Assembly: GCA_900557475.1 (NCBI GenBank)
Contig: USTA01000048.1
Span: 1-6,584 of the forward strand
DNA from: an uncultured Clostridium sp.
Lineage (GTDB): Bacteria > Bacillota > Clostridia > TANB77 > CAG-508
Length of the DNA: 6,584 nt
Direction of reading: 5' to 3'
Shown one piece after another: positions 1 to 5,648 of this stretch. The first letter of the stretch is position 1. Each line of letters opens with the position of its first letter. The position numbers and the translations under genes are program-made. The notes beneath the pieces were generated by a model. That model worked only from the letters and a program-made list of their open reading frames with translations, was not told where the DNA came from and searched no databases.

Positions 1-282
1 ACAATTAAAGATGGAGGAACAAAACTGGCGAATAATTTTGCAGGGCATATATCATCTAAAATTATAGAAGAGGCAAAAAATGAACTTTTTGGAACTACAA
101 ATATAGAGTCTATTAAAGAAAAAATAGAATATTTAGGAACATATGCATTAAAGTCTGATGCTGAAATGTTTGCACAATGCCTGGCATATGAGTATTCTGG
201 ACAATCGAATATATTTAGTAAAAAAGTTAAAGATTTGTTCGAAAAAAGGCTACATGAAATAGTAAAAGGAGGTTGGGGATGA
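1..282 (+). CDS. C-terminal part of a probable phage minor head (morphogenesis) protein, 5' end outside window
   Basis: The frame is open from base 1 and ends at TGA 280-282, giving 93 residues of a longer protein. It is rich in Lys, Glu and Ile. The segment LKSDAEMFAQCLAYEYSG (about residues 50-67) resembles the tail of many phage minor capsid or SPP1-gp7-like head morphogenesis proteins, whose C-terminus has an 'AEAFAE' helix followed by a basic helix; here the latter is FSKKVKDLFEKRLHE. In such phages this protein sits between the portal and the scaffold, which matches the genes downstream. Its stop overlaps the next start in an ATGA arrangement, implying coupled translation. The family is inferred from position and a weak C-terminal resemblance. 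No catalytic domain is visible because the N-terminal part is missing. Confidence 0.55.
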   Translation, partial: TIKDGGTKLANNFAGHISSKIIEEAKNELFGTTNIESIKEKIEYLGTYALKSDAEMFAQCLAYEYSGQSNIFSKKVKDLFEKRLHEIVKGGWG

Positions 283-455
283 TACCAATAAGAGAACCTA
301 ATTTTATAAAAAGTGAATACTTTTATATTGATGATAAGGGATGGCATTTGAGAAAAGAGGCACCAGATGATTTAAAAAAAGAATTTAATACTTTTATGAA
401 AAAATTTGTAGATACTCCAACAGGAGATATTGAAAACATAGACGAATATGAATAA
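279..455 (+). CDS. Small phage protein of unknown function (58 aa)
   Basis: This is a 58-residue, charged, aromatic-rich protein that begins MIPIREPNF and ends DIENIDEYE. The ATG at 279 is chosen over the in-frame TTG at 273 because AAGGAGG (266-272) lies six bases before the ATG but directly abuts the TTG. The ATG overlaps the stop of the preceding gene as ATGA, so translation is likely coupled. No transmembrane segment, signal peptide or metal-binding cysteine pattern is visible. The central DDKGWHLRKEAPDDLKKEF looks like a short beta-turn followed by an amphipathic helix. Small unassigned proteins are common between minor head and scaffold genes of Firmicutes phages. I do not recognise the family and assign no function. 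It is the last gene before an intrinsic terminator. Confidence 0.7.
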   Translation: MIPIREPNFIKSEYFYIDDKGWHLRKEAPDDLKKEFNTFMKKFVDTPTGDIENIDEYE

Positions 456-475
456 AATTAAATAGATATTAAGTG

Positions 476-503
476 TAGACGCAAAATTAAGCGTCTATTT
501 TTT
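476..503 (+). terminator. Rho-independent terminator between the head morphogenesis genes and the capsid block
   Basis: TAGACGC (476-482) pairs perfectly with GCGTCTA (491-497) around an eight-base AT loop and is followed at once by six T (498-503). It begins about 20 bases after the stop of the small gene ending at 455, as expected for an intrinsic terminator. No convincing promoter is seen between it and the scaffold gene at 631. It may therefore be leaky, act as an attenuator, or be read through by antitermination. Confidence 0.75.
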
Positions 504-622
504 ATGGCTTTTTATCTGTGGCAGCCTTAAAAGAACAACAGTTTTTCTCGTCTTTACAGGTTAGACGTAAAAGAAAGGTAACTTAAGCGTGTCGGACACG
601 TAAAAAACGTATTAAGGGAGGT
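504..622 (+). promoter_or_regulatory. Hairpin-rich untranslated leader of the scaffold-capsid block (candidate structured RNA)
   Basis: No reading frame occupies the gap 456-630. After the terminator it holds several small potential stems: GGCT/AGCC (506-509 with 523-526), AAGAAC/GTTTTT (531-536 with 541-546, one G-U, loop AACA), CGTCT/AGACG (549-553 with 563-567) and CGTG/CACG (588-591 with 597-600, loop TCGGA). The last is enclosed by CTTAA/TTAAG (582-586 with 612-616), which reaches the first G of the Shine-Dalgarno AAGGGAGG (614-621). The run of stems up to the ribosome binding site of the most heavily expressed phage block suggests a cis-acting RNA. Each stem is short, so the structure is an inference. 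A promoter could also lie here, but I found no acceptable -35/-10 pair. Confidence 0.35.
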
Positions 623-630
623 ATATAGGA

Positions 631-1224
631 ATGGAAGAATTACTAAAAAGCTTAGGCTATACAGATGAACAAATACAAGCTGTTATAGCAAAAATGAAAG
701 AAATGAAAATTTACACATCAAAAGAAGAAAACATTGATTTAAGATATCAAAAATTACAAGATGATTTTAATGCCAAAGATGGAGAGCTAGGAAAAGCTAA
801 CGACCTAATAAAAAAATTACAAGACGGAAACAAAAACAATGGAGACTTACAAACAAAAATCAAGGACTATGAAGCTGAAATAACTAAAATGAAAGAAGAA
901 CAAGCACAAGATAAAATAGAGAATGCTATTAAAATAGCACTTCTTTCGAATAAAGCTAAAACGGATGATATTGACTATTTAATGTTTAAAATAAAAAACG
1001 GCGAAAATAAAGTAGAATTAGATGATAAAGGTAGCTTAAAAAACTTTGACATTGAAGACATAAAGAAAACATATAAGAACAATTTTGAATCTAAATCAGG
1101 TGAATTTGTAGATGTAAAAAAATTGGGCTCAGAAAAAGGAACAACAGGAAATGAAGGTAATGAAGAGCCAGCAACACTATTAGATGCATTAAAAGACAAA
1201 TATGCACCTAAAGAAGATATGTAA
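631..1224 (+). CDS. Capsid scaffolding protein, phage minor structural protein GP20 family
   Basis: This 197-residue, highly charged protein has the layout of the GP20 family (Phage_GP20), thought to be the internal scaffold that guides coat protein assembly and then leaves the procapsid. The N-terminus, MEELLKSLGYTDEQIQAVIA, is the family's short helical start. Residues about 35-95 form a Lys/Glu/Gln-rich predicted coiled coil, residues 96-150 a more compact helical segment, and 165-182 a Gly/Glu-rich flexible linker. The C-terminal helix, ATLLDALKDKYAP, would be the likely coat-binding end by analogy with other scaffolds. The gene lies directly upstream of the major capsid gene, the normal place for a scaffold. 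The start is ATG 631 behind AAGGGAGG (614-621) with nine bases of spacing. The 'minor structural protein' name is historical; the scaffold role is inferred from family and position. Confidence 0.85.
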   Translation: MEELLKSLGYTDEQIQAVIAKMKEMKIYTSKEENIDLRYQKLQDDFNAKDGELGKANDLIKKLQDGNKNNGDLQTKIKDYEAEITKMKEEQAQDKIENAIKIALLSNKAKTDDIDYLMFKIKNGENKVELDDKGSLKNFDIEDIKKTYKNNFESKSGEFVDVKKLGSEKGTTGNEGNEEPATLLDALKDKYAPKEDM

Positions 1225-1244
1225 ATGAAGGGAGAAAAAATATT

Positions 1245-2267
1245 ATGTTGAAATTAACAGATTTAACAGTCGGACAAGACGACAAAGTAGCAGAAAAGGT
1301 TGTAGATACCTTTATTAGAGAAAGTGAAATATTAGAACTATTACCATTTGATAACGCGGTATCACCAAGCGGAAAAGGAAGTACATTAGTTTATGGATAT
1401 GTACAAACAAAAGTACCAAGCCAAGCAGCATTTAGAGCTATTGGTTCTGAATATAAACCAAGTGAGGCAGCATTAAAAGAATTAGCTGTTAAACTAAAAA
1501 TCTTTGGTGGTAGCTTCCAAATTGATAGGGTAATAAAATCTATTGAAGGCAAATTAGAGAATATGGATAGACAACTTTCGGAAAAAATAAAAGCCGCGGT
1601 AGGTCTATTCCATGACACAATGATAAACGGCGATAGTGCTACAAATAATCTAGCATTTGATGGACTAGATAAATTCTTAGTAGGAACATCTACAGAATAT
1701 AATACAAATGCTGCTATCGATTTATCAACAATGGAGAAATTAAAAGCTAATGCCGACGTTTTCTATGAAGCACTATTAAAATTAATTAACGCAACAGGAG
1801 CACAAGCATTATTAGTAAATGAATCTATGAAAACAAAGATTCAAACTGTAGCTAGAGTTTTAGGATATAAAACTGAAAGTGAAGAAGCTTTCGGTAGAGT
1901 AGTAACCTCAATTGGCGAAGGAAAAGTAAGATTAATTGATTTAAAAAATAAATATAAAGTAACTGAAGGAGCAGATGAAGAGAGCGAAGCTACAGTAACA
2001 GAAGAGCCAATAATAGGTATTAAATCAAGAAAATTAGGAGGAGAACAATCAGAAACTACTGGACTAACAGACATTTATGGCGTAAGATTTGATGTAGATA
2101 AGGGATTCTGTGGTGTAACAATTACAGGAAATAAAGCCATTGATACTTACTTACCAGACTTTACTACTCCTGGAGCTGTAAAAACAGGCGAAGTTGAAAT
2201 GGTTGCAGCAGTAGCCTTAAAAGATACACACGCAGCAGGTGTATTAAGAAATATTAAAATTGTGTAA
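1245..2267 (+). CDS. Major capsid protein, HK97 fold
   Basis: This 340-residue coat protein would form the icosahedral shell. It lacks the long cleaved N-terminal delta domain of HK97 itself, consistent with a separate scaffold gene just upstream. The body reads as an HK97-type coat: an N-terminal arm (1-40), E-loop and spine region (about 50-130, including LFHDTMINGD), a central domain with VFYEALLKLINA and QALLVNESM (172-195), and a C-terminal part with YGVRFDVDKGFCGVTITGN and TPGAVKTGEVEMVAAV (278-323). The end AAGVLRNIKIV is typical of this clostridial-phage coat group. Residues 239-254 form an acidic, low-complexity loop (TEGADEESEATVTEEP) that looks like a surface insertion. The start is ATG 1245 after AAGGGAG (1228-1234). 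The specific coat subfamily was not determined. Confidence 0.88.
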   Translation: MLKLTDLTVGQDDKVAEKVVDTFIRESEILELLPFDNAVSPSGKGSTLVYGYVQTKVPSQAAFRAIGSEYKPSEAALKELAVKLKIFGGSFQIDRVIKSIEGKLENMDRQLSEKIKAAVGLFHDTMINGDSATNNLAFDGLDKFLVGTSTEYNTNAAIDLSTMEKLKANADVFYEALLKLINATGAQALLVNESMKTKIQTVARVLGYKTESEEAFGRVVTSIGEGKVRLIDLKNKYKVTEGADEESEATVTEEPIIGIKSRKLGGEQSETTGLTDIYGVRFDVDKGFCGVTITGNKAIDTYLPDFTTPGAVKTGEVEMVAAVALKDTHAAGVLRNIKIV

Positions 2268-2282
2268 TAGGAGGAAGCCAAG

Positions 2283-2678
2283 ATGGACGAAAAAGAAAAA
2301 TTAATAGCCGATGTTACAGCAAAAGCAACTAAAAAGGCTAAAACTGATAAAATGAATGAAGCTCAAACAAAATTATATGTAGATGAAGAAGTTAAAAAAG
2401 CGGTTGAAGAATATGAAAAGACTAATACTCAGACACAGATTCCAACAGCAAAGGTAAATGACACAGTAAAGGCTACAAATACTGAAAAGCAAGAAGATAA
2501 GGAAGTAGTAAAACAGAAGAGTAAAGAAGTAAAGTACATAGTACACACACCTGTAAAAAACTTTAATGGTGAAGTAGCAGGTGTGCAATTTGCTTATGGA
2601 AAAGCAGAGGTTAGACCAGGTTGGGTATTAGAATGGTTCAAAGAAAAAGGATATAAAGTTGAAGAAGTTAGCAATTAA
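2283..2678 (+). CDS. Lys/Glu-rich small phage structural-module protein of unknown function (131 aa)
   Basis: The protein has two parts. Residues 1-82 are extremely rich in Lys, Glu, Thr and Ala, and are probably a charged helix (1-47) followed by a flexible linker. Residues 83-131 form a small domain (KYIVHTPVKNFNGEVAGVQF, then AYGKAEVRPGWVLEWFKEKGY). Similar short C-terminal domains, with a 'vkNfnG..aGvqF..G.a' strand pair and a final 'WFKEkGY' helix, occur in small proteins encoded after the coat gene in many Firmicutes phages. Their role is not established to my knowledge; a head decoration or neck accessory role is possible. The start is ATG 2283 with AGGAGG (2269-2274), immediately after the coat gene. 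The stop codon sits in the loop of a strong hairpin (2663-2690). Confidence 0.75.
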   Translation: MDEKEKLIADVTAKATKKAKTDKMNEAQTKLYVDEEVKKAVEEYEKTNTQTQIPTAKVNDTVKATNTEKQEDKEVVKQKSKEVKYIVHTPVKNFNGEVAGVQFAYGKAEVRPGWVLEWFKEKGYKVEEVSN

Positions 2679-2690
2679 AAGCTAACTTCT
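2663..2690 (+). promoter_or_regulatory. Perfect 10-bp hairpin spanning the stop codon, without a T-tract
   Basis: AGAAGTTAGC (2663-2672) pairs perfectly with GCTAACTTCT (2681-2690) around an eight-base loop that contains the TAA stop (2676-2678) of the preceding gene. The bases after it (CATCAATAGAG) are not T-rich, so it is not a classic intrinsic terminator. It sits between the coat block and the connector gene, whose ribosome binding site starts about 10 bases later. A role as a 3'-end stabiliser, processing site or weak terminator that lowers connector expression is inference. Confidence 0.6.
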
Positions 2691-2712
2691 CATCAATAGA
2701 GAGGGAAAGCTT

Positions 2713-3246
2713 ATGATTGTTAGAATTGAAGACCTAAAAAAAGAAAAAGAATTTGCCGATATAGATGACGCTAAATTAAAAAGGAAACTAAAAGCAATAG
2801 AAAAGTCAATAAGAAGTTACACAAATAATAAATTTATAGACCCAAGAATAAGAGATTTGGGACAAATAAAAGATAATGCTATAACAACAAAATTAGCAGA
2901 GATTTTAAATACAGGAGACAATATAGAGCTTACTCACTGCTTAAATGATGGACCATATACTATAAAAAGCATTGAATCTGATAAAATAATGATTGAAGAG
3001 GACACTAAATTACTTGATGACCCTAAAATTATTATAACTAAAATTATTTATCCAGAAGACGTACAAGAAGGCGTAATAAATCTTTTTAAATGGGATTTAG
3101 GACTAAGAAACAAAGTCGGAATTAAATCTGAAACAATTAGTAGGCATAGTGTTACTTACTTTGACATGGATAAGACTAATAGCCTTAAAGGCTATCCTGC
3201 ATCTCTATTAGGCTTTTTAGATGACTATATTAAAGCGAGGTTTTAG
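2713..3246 (+). CDS. Head-tail connector protein, gp6/gp15-like (adaptor ring below the portal)
   Basis: This 177-residue protein starts with the features of the gp6-like head-tail connector family (Phage_connect): an N-terminal helix, then KLKAIEKSIRSYTNNKF (26-41), the usual 'ai..iv..yt.nkF' helix. A central beta-rich insertion follows (about 52-110, with GDNIELTHCLNDGPYTIKSI and KIIITKIIYPEDV), then the C-terminal helix (EGVINLFKWDLGLRN), a loop SETISRHSVTYFDMD and the end PASLLGFLDDYIKARF. The loop and end match the 'sE.iSrhsvty...yp..l..fL..y...r' pattern of clostridial phage connectors. Such proteins form a 12-subunit ring extending the portal. The start is ATG 2713 with GAGGG (2701-2705). 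The gene is first in the conserved neck gene order. Confidence 0.85.
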   Translation: MIVRIEDLKKEKEFADIDDAKLKRKLKAIEKSIRSYTNNKFIDPRIRDLGQIKDNAITTKLAEILNTGDNIELTHCLNDGPYTIKSIESDKIMIEEDTKLLDDPKIIITKIIYPEDVQEGVINLFKWDLGLRNKVGIKSETISRHSVTYFDMDKTNSLKGYPASLLGFLDDYIKARF

Positions 3247-3247
3247 C

Positions 3248-3592
3248 ATGATAGGTGGAAATAAAGAGTTAATTATACAAGAACTTATAGAAACAAATAC
3301 CTATGATAATAAAGGCAAAAAAATAGAGAAATATGAATCAATATTAAAGCCCATTACTGGGTGGCTAGATTTAATGTCTGGAGATAGCAACTATGACTAT
3401 AAAGCTAAAATAGAAGATTCAACACATATATTTATTTGTGACTATGTAGATTTAAGCACAGCTGATATTGAAAAGTCAAGAGCACTTATAGATAACAGGG
3501 TCTTTGATATTAAATATATAGATAATCCTATGGAATTAAATCAACACTTAGAAATTTATCTTAAGTTGATAGGAGGCCAAACTAATGAGTAA
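3248..3592 (+). CDS. Head closure / head-tail joining protein (SPP1 gp16-like)
   Basis: This 114-residue small beta-barrel-type protein has the family landmarks: an N-terminal strand (ELIIQELIETNTYDNKGK), GWLDLMSGDSNYDYKAKIEDSTHIFICDY (38-66, residues here abbreviated by position from the 'G.lD..sGd' turn to the 'eDsthi.i.dy' strands), DNRVFDIKYIDNP (82-94) and the final strand HLEIYLKLIG. It would form the stopper ring that seals packaged DNA and joins the connector to the tail. An upstream in-frame ATG at 3221 lies inside the connector gene and has no ribosome binding site. I prefer ATG 3248, which has GCGAGG (3235-3240) seven bases ahead and lies one base past the connector stop. Its end overlaps the next gene by eight bases. 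Confidence 0.82.
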   Translation: MIGGNKELIIQELIETNTYDNKGKKIEKYESILKPITGWLDLMSGDSNYDYKAKIEDSTHIFICDYVDLSTADIEKSRALIDNRVFDIKYIDNPMELNQHLEIYLKLIGGQTNE

Positions 3593-4061
3593 ACCTAATG
3601 TAGAGTTTAAAGATAACAGAATTAGTGTAAAAAAAGGTTTAGGTCAAAAAGCCTTGATATGGATAGAAGAAGTATTAGCTGAGCTAGAATCTCAAACTAT
3701 AAGAAATACTAGAACAGATACAGGTAATACAAAAAGAAATTGGAAGCATTTTATTGATGAAAATATATGCGAAGGGTATTTAGGTAATGTACTAGAAAAT
3801 GCTTTATGGGAGGAATTAGGCACTGGAGAATATGCAATAAATGGCGATGGTAGAAAAGGTGCTTGGTATGTACCTGTAGAATGGGTTACAGGACACAATA
3901 AGCCAACTTATTATGGCAAAGTAACAATTGTATATAATAAAGAAGGCAAAGCTTTTTATAAAACAAATGGTAAAAAGCCAACAAGAGCAATGACAAGAGC
4001 ATTTGAAAGCAAAAAAAATTGGGCAAAGAAAAGAGCAGAAGAGATATTTGGAGATGAGTAA
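3585..4061 (+). CDS. HK97 gp10-like neck / tail completion protein
   Basis: This 158-residue protein carries the signature layout of the HK97-gp10 family. A helix (LIWIEEVLAELESQTIR) leads to the 'TDTGNTKRNWKH' turn (44-55), where the family usually has 'vdTG.lr.s'. ALWEELGTGEYA (73-84) is the family's 'A..vE.GTg.ya' motif, and GRKGAWYVP (89-97) and GKKPTRAMTRAF (129-140) follow. Members lie between the head-closure and tail-terminator genes and are considered neck or tail completion proteins; exact position in the virion varies between phages. The ATG overlaps the previous stop within ATGAGTAA (3585-3592) and has AGGAGG at 3571-3576. The C-terminal helix is strongly basic (ESKKNWAKKRAEE). 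Family assignment is fairly firm; function is known only by analogy. Confidence 0.85.
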   Translation: MSKPNVEFKDNRISVKKGLGQKALIWIEEVLAELESQTIRNTRTDTGNTKRNWKHFIDENICEGYLGNVLENALWEELGTGEYAINGDGRKGAWYVPVEWVTGHNKPTYYGKVTIVYNKEGKAFYKTNGKKPTRAMTRAFESKKNWAKKRAEEIFGDE

Positions 4062-4424
4062 ATGAAAACACTTAAAATATTAGGCGATGAGCTTAGAAAT
4101 ATAGGTATTAATGCAGAATATGAAAGTTGGACAGGTAAAATTCCTAATCAGTATTGGGTTTATACATACATAGAGTCAGATAATTCACACGAAACTAGTT
4201 GTAAAGAAGGAGTAATAATATTAGATGGCTTTTCAAGAAATGGTATATCAGCATTAGAAGATGAAAAAGACAAGATAATAGAACATTTTATGGATTATAG
4301 AAAAACAGTCGATAACACGACTGTTTATTTAGGTTCTGCAACAGGACAAGAAATAGATAACACTAAAGATAGTGAACTTAAAAGAATAGAAATTAACATT
4401 GATTTCAAAGAATGGAGGTATTAA
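4062..4424 (+). CDS. Tail terminator-like protein
   Basis: This 120-residue protein lies exactly where siphophages encode the tail terminator, between the gp10-like gene and the tail tube gene. It fits that small alpha/beta fold: an N-terminal helix (LKILGDELRNIGI), strands around YWVYTYIESDNSHETSC and GVIILDGFSRNG, a helix ALEDEKDKIIEHFMDYRKT (64-82), and a final strand LKRIEINIDFKEWRY. This pattern matches clostridial and listerial phage minor capsid or tail terminator proteins. The protein would cap the tail tube and dock onto the neck. The ATG follows the upstream TAA with no gap; GGAG at 4050-4053 is the likely ribosome binding site. A 9-bp hairpin lies within the gene at 4303-4326. Confidence 0.72.
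   Translation: MKTLKILGDELRNIGINAEYESWTGKIPNQYWVYTYIESDNSHETSCKEGVIILDGFSRNGISALEDEKDKIIEHFMDYRKTVDNTTVYLGSATGQEIDNTKDSELKRIEINIDFKEWRY
4303..4326 (+). repeat. Perfect 9-bp inverted repeat within the tail terminator gene
   Basis: AAACAGTCG (4303-4311) and CGACTGTTT (4318-4326) are perfect complements around a six-base loop (ATAACA), inside codons for KTVDNTTVY. ATTTAGG follows, so there is no terminator T-tract. It is about 90 bases upstream of the ribosome binding site of the tail tube gene. Function is unknown; it may be a processing or stability element or chance. Confidence 0.5.
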
Positions 4425-4429
4425 ATATT

Positions 4430-5095
4430 ATGAGTAAATTAAAAACTCACGGAATTACCGAAGGAACACCTAAAGAAATTCTATTAGGTGCGGGGGCATA
4501 CTATAAAAATCTAAAATATGGAGAAGGAACAGGTTGGGCCGGAACAATACTTGGGGCAACTCAAGGTGGAGGAAAAGTCTCAATTACACCAGAATATTTG
4601 ACAATAGAGGCTGACGGTGCAACAGTAAAAGTAAAGGGGCTTGAAAAGAAAGTCGGAGAAACAGCTTCTATGGAGATAAATCTTTTAGAAATAAAAGAAT
4701 CTCACTTAGTAGAAGTTTTGCATATGGAGGAAGATAAGTCAAAAACAGTTGAAGGATACAAAATATATAAATCAAAAAGAGACATAGGAGATGATGACTA
4801 TTTTGAAAATATAGCCTTTGTAGGAACTCTAACATCTGGAGAACAGGTAATTATCATATTCGAAAATGGAATCATAGAGGGAGCTTTAGAATTAGAACCA
4901 AAAAACAAAGAAGTAAGCGTGTTTACAGCAACAGTAGAATGTACAGCAAGCTTTGAGCAAGATGACTTAGAGCATTTACCTTATTATATATACTATCCTC
5001 AAGCACAAGCAACAAAAGCAAATAGTGAAGATTTACAAAAATCACAATTAAATAGCTTAACTGATAATAATGAGGAGGGCAATATAGATGAGTAA
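4430..5095 (+). CDS. Major tail tube protein
   Basis: This 221-residue protein has the typical start of Firmicutes siphophage tail tube proteins: THGITEGTPKEILLGAGAYYKNL (7-29), then GTILGATQGGGKVSITPEYL (38-57), ADGATVKVKGLEKKVGE and ASMEINLLEI (79-88). These correspond to the 'lgaGa.yknl... lGaTqGg..f...pe...ie.dG..g.vkG...'-type pattern. Strands at 126-170 (FENIAFVGTL, VIIIFENGIIEGALEL, VSVFTATVECTASF) would complete the tube beta-sandwich. The C-terminal 30 residues are polar and probably exposed. An in-frame ATG at 4412 is rejected as the start because it overlaps GGAGG (4414-4418), the evident ribosome binding site for ATG 4430. The spacing of 11 bases is slightly long. The stop overlaps the chaperone start by eight bases. 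Confidence 0.87.
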   Translation: MSKLKTHGITEGTPKEILLGAGAYYKNLKYGEGTGWAGTILGATQGGGKVSITPEYLTIEADGATVKVKGLEKKVGETASMEINLLEIKESHLVEVLHMEEDKSKTVEGYKIYKSKRDIGDDDYFENIAFVGTLTSGEQVIIIFENGIIEGALELEPKNKEVSVFTATVECTASFEQDDLEHLPYYIYYPQAQATKANSEDLQKSQLNSLTDNNEEGNIDE

Positions 5096-5648
5096 TACAA
5101 CAGAAATCTCCGATTTATTAAAAAGGGATGGTGTAATAACCGAAGAACAAGAAGAGACAAGTTTTGTTAGACCCTATACAATTCGTAAACTTTCATCAAA
5201 AGATATAAGTCCAATGCTTAAAGTTTTAAGAAAACTAAACTTTAAAAAAATAAAAGAATCTTTATCTGATATAGACTTTGGCGAATTATTGAAAGCTTCC
5301 AAAGAAACAACTGAAACTACTGAAGAAGGCAGTGAATTAATAGCAATTAATCAAAATATAGATATTGAAAACGACGAAGAAAACGCAAATAATAACTCAG
5401 AAATAGAAAAAAAAATATTTTTGATGAATGCAGGAAAAGAACTTGTCTTTGAAATATTACCAATTGTTTTAGAAGCAATAGATGAAGCTTTACCAGAAAT
5501 TAATAAATTATTAGCAAGTGTAATTAATTGGAACGTAGAAGACGTGGAGAATATGGACTTAGATTTATATTTTACGCTTATTTTTGACTTTATTCATAAA
5601 GAGGAATTTGCGGATTTTATGAAGGTTGCATCAAGATTCATAAAATAG
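5088..5648 (+). CDS. Tail assembly chaperone, first frame (gpG-like)
   Basis: This 186-residue protein lies between the tail tube and tape measure genes, the invariant place for tail assembly chaperones in siphophages. These bind the tape measure and recruit tube subunits but are not kept in the virion. The sequence opens with FVRPYTIRKLSSKDISPMLKVLRKL (26-50), a typical 'y.irkL...D.fp...ilkk' start. An acidic, Asn/Glu/Thr-rich linker follows (about 72-108), then a hydrophobic helical half (GKELVFEILPIVLEAIDEALPEINKLLA) and the end LIFDFIHKEEFADFMKVASRFIK. ATG 5088 sits inside ATGAGTAA, overlapping the tail tube stop, with GAGGAGG at 5072-5078. The stop TAG follows AAAA at the likely frameshift site into the next frame. 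Confidence 0.82.
   Translation: MSNTTEISDLLKRDGVITEEQEETSFVRPYTIRKLSSKDISPMLKVLRKLNFKKIKESLSDIDFGELLKASKETTETTEEGSELIAINQNIDIENDEENANNNSEIEKKIFLMNAGKELVFEILPIVLEAIDEALPEINKLLASVINWNVEDVENMDLDLYFTLIFDFIHKEEFADFMKVASRFIK
5642..5648 (+). promoter_or_regulatory. Candidate -1 frameshift site at the chaperone stop codon (A-AAA-TAG)
   Basis: The next chaperone frame lies in -1 relative to the first and is open upstream only from 5600, so a shift must occur in 5600-5648. The best slip point I can find is the final Lys codon AAA (5643-5645), preceded by A and followed by the TAG stop. Slipping back one base still pairs AAA and continues with ATA GGG GAA. It is not a canonical X-XXY-YYZ heptamer (the preceding codon ATA would re-pair with CAT), so a stop-assisted one-tRNA slip is proposed. 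A strong stem starts 14 bases downstream. This is inference from frames and known biology of these gene pairs. Confidence 0.45.

Noticed and set aside
273..278. TTG start for the 58-residue protein
   Set aside because: It directly abuts the Shine-Dalgarno; ATG 279 has proper six-base spacing.
504..622. Sigma-70 promoter for the scaffold-capsid block
   Set aside because: TTTACA (553-558) has no acceptable -10 at 16-18 bases, and TATTAA (610-615) has no -35; no pair is good enough to annotate.
1391..2588. Minus-strand frames opposite the coat and following gene
   Set aside because: They have Ser/Phe/Leu-rich composition typical of antisense reading of AT-rich coding DNA, and lie fully opposite well supported genes.
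3179..3195. ATAGCC/GGCTAT stem inside the connector gene
   Set aside because: Only six base pairs in AT-rich coding DNA, with no T-tract and no link to a gene boundary; probably chance.
3221..3247. Upstream ATG extending the head-closure gene into the connector gene
   Set aside because: It has no ribosome binding site and lies inside the connector C-terminus; ATG 3248 has GCGAGG at the right distance and matches the family N-terminus.
4412..4429. Upstream ATG for the tail tube gene
   Set aside because: The ATG overlaps the GGAGG that serves ATG 4430, and MSKLKTHGI is the usual protein start.
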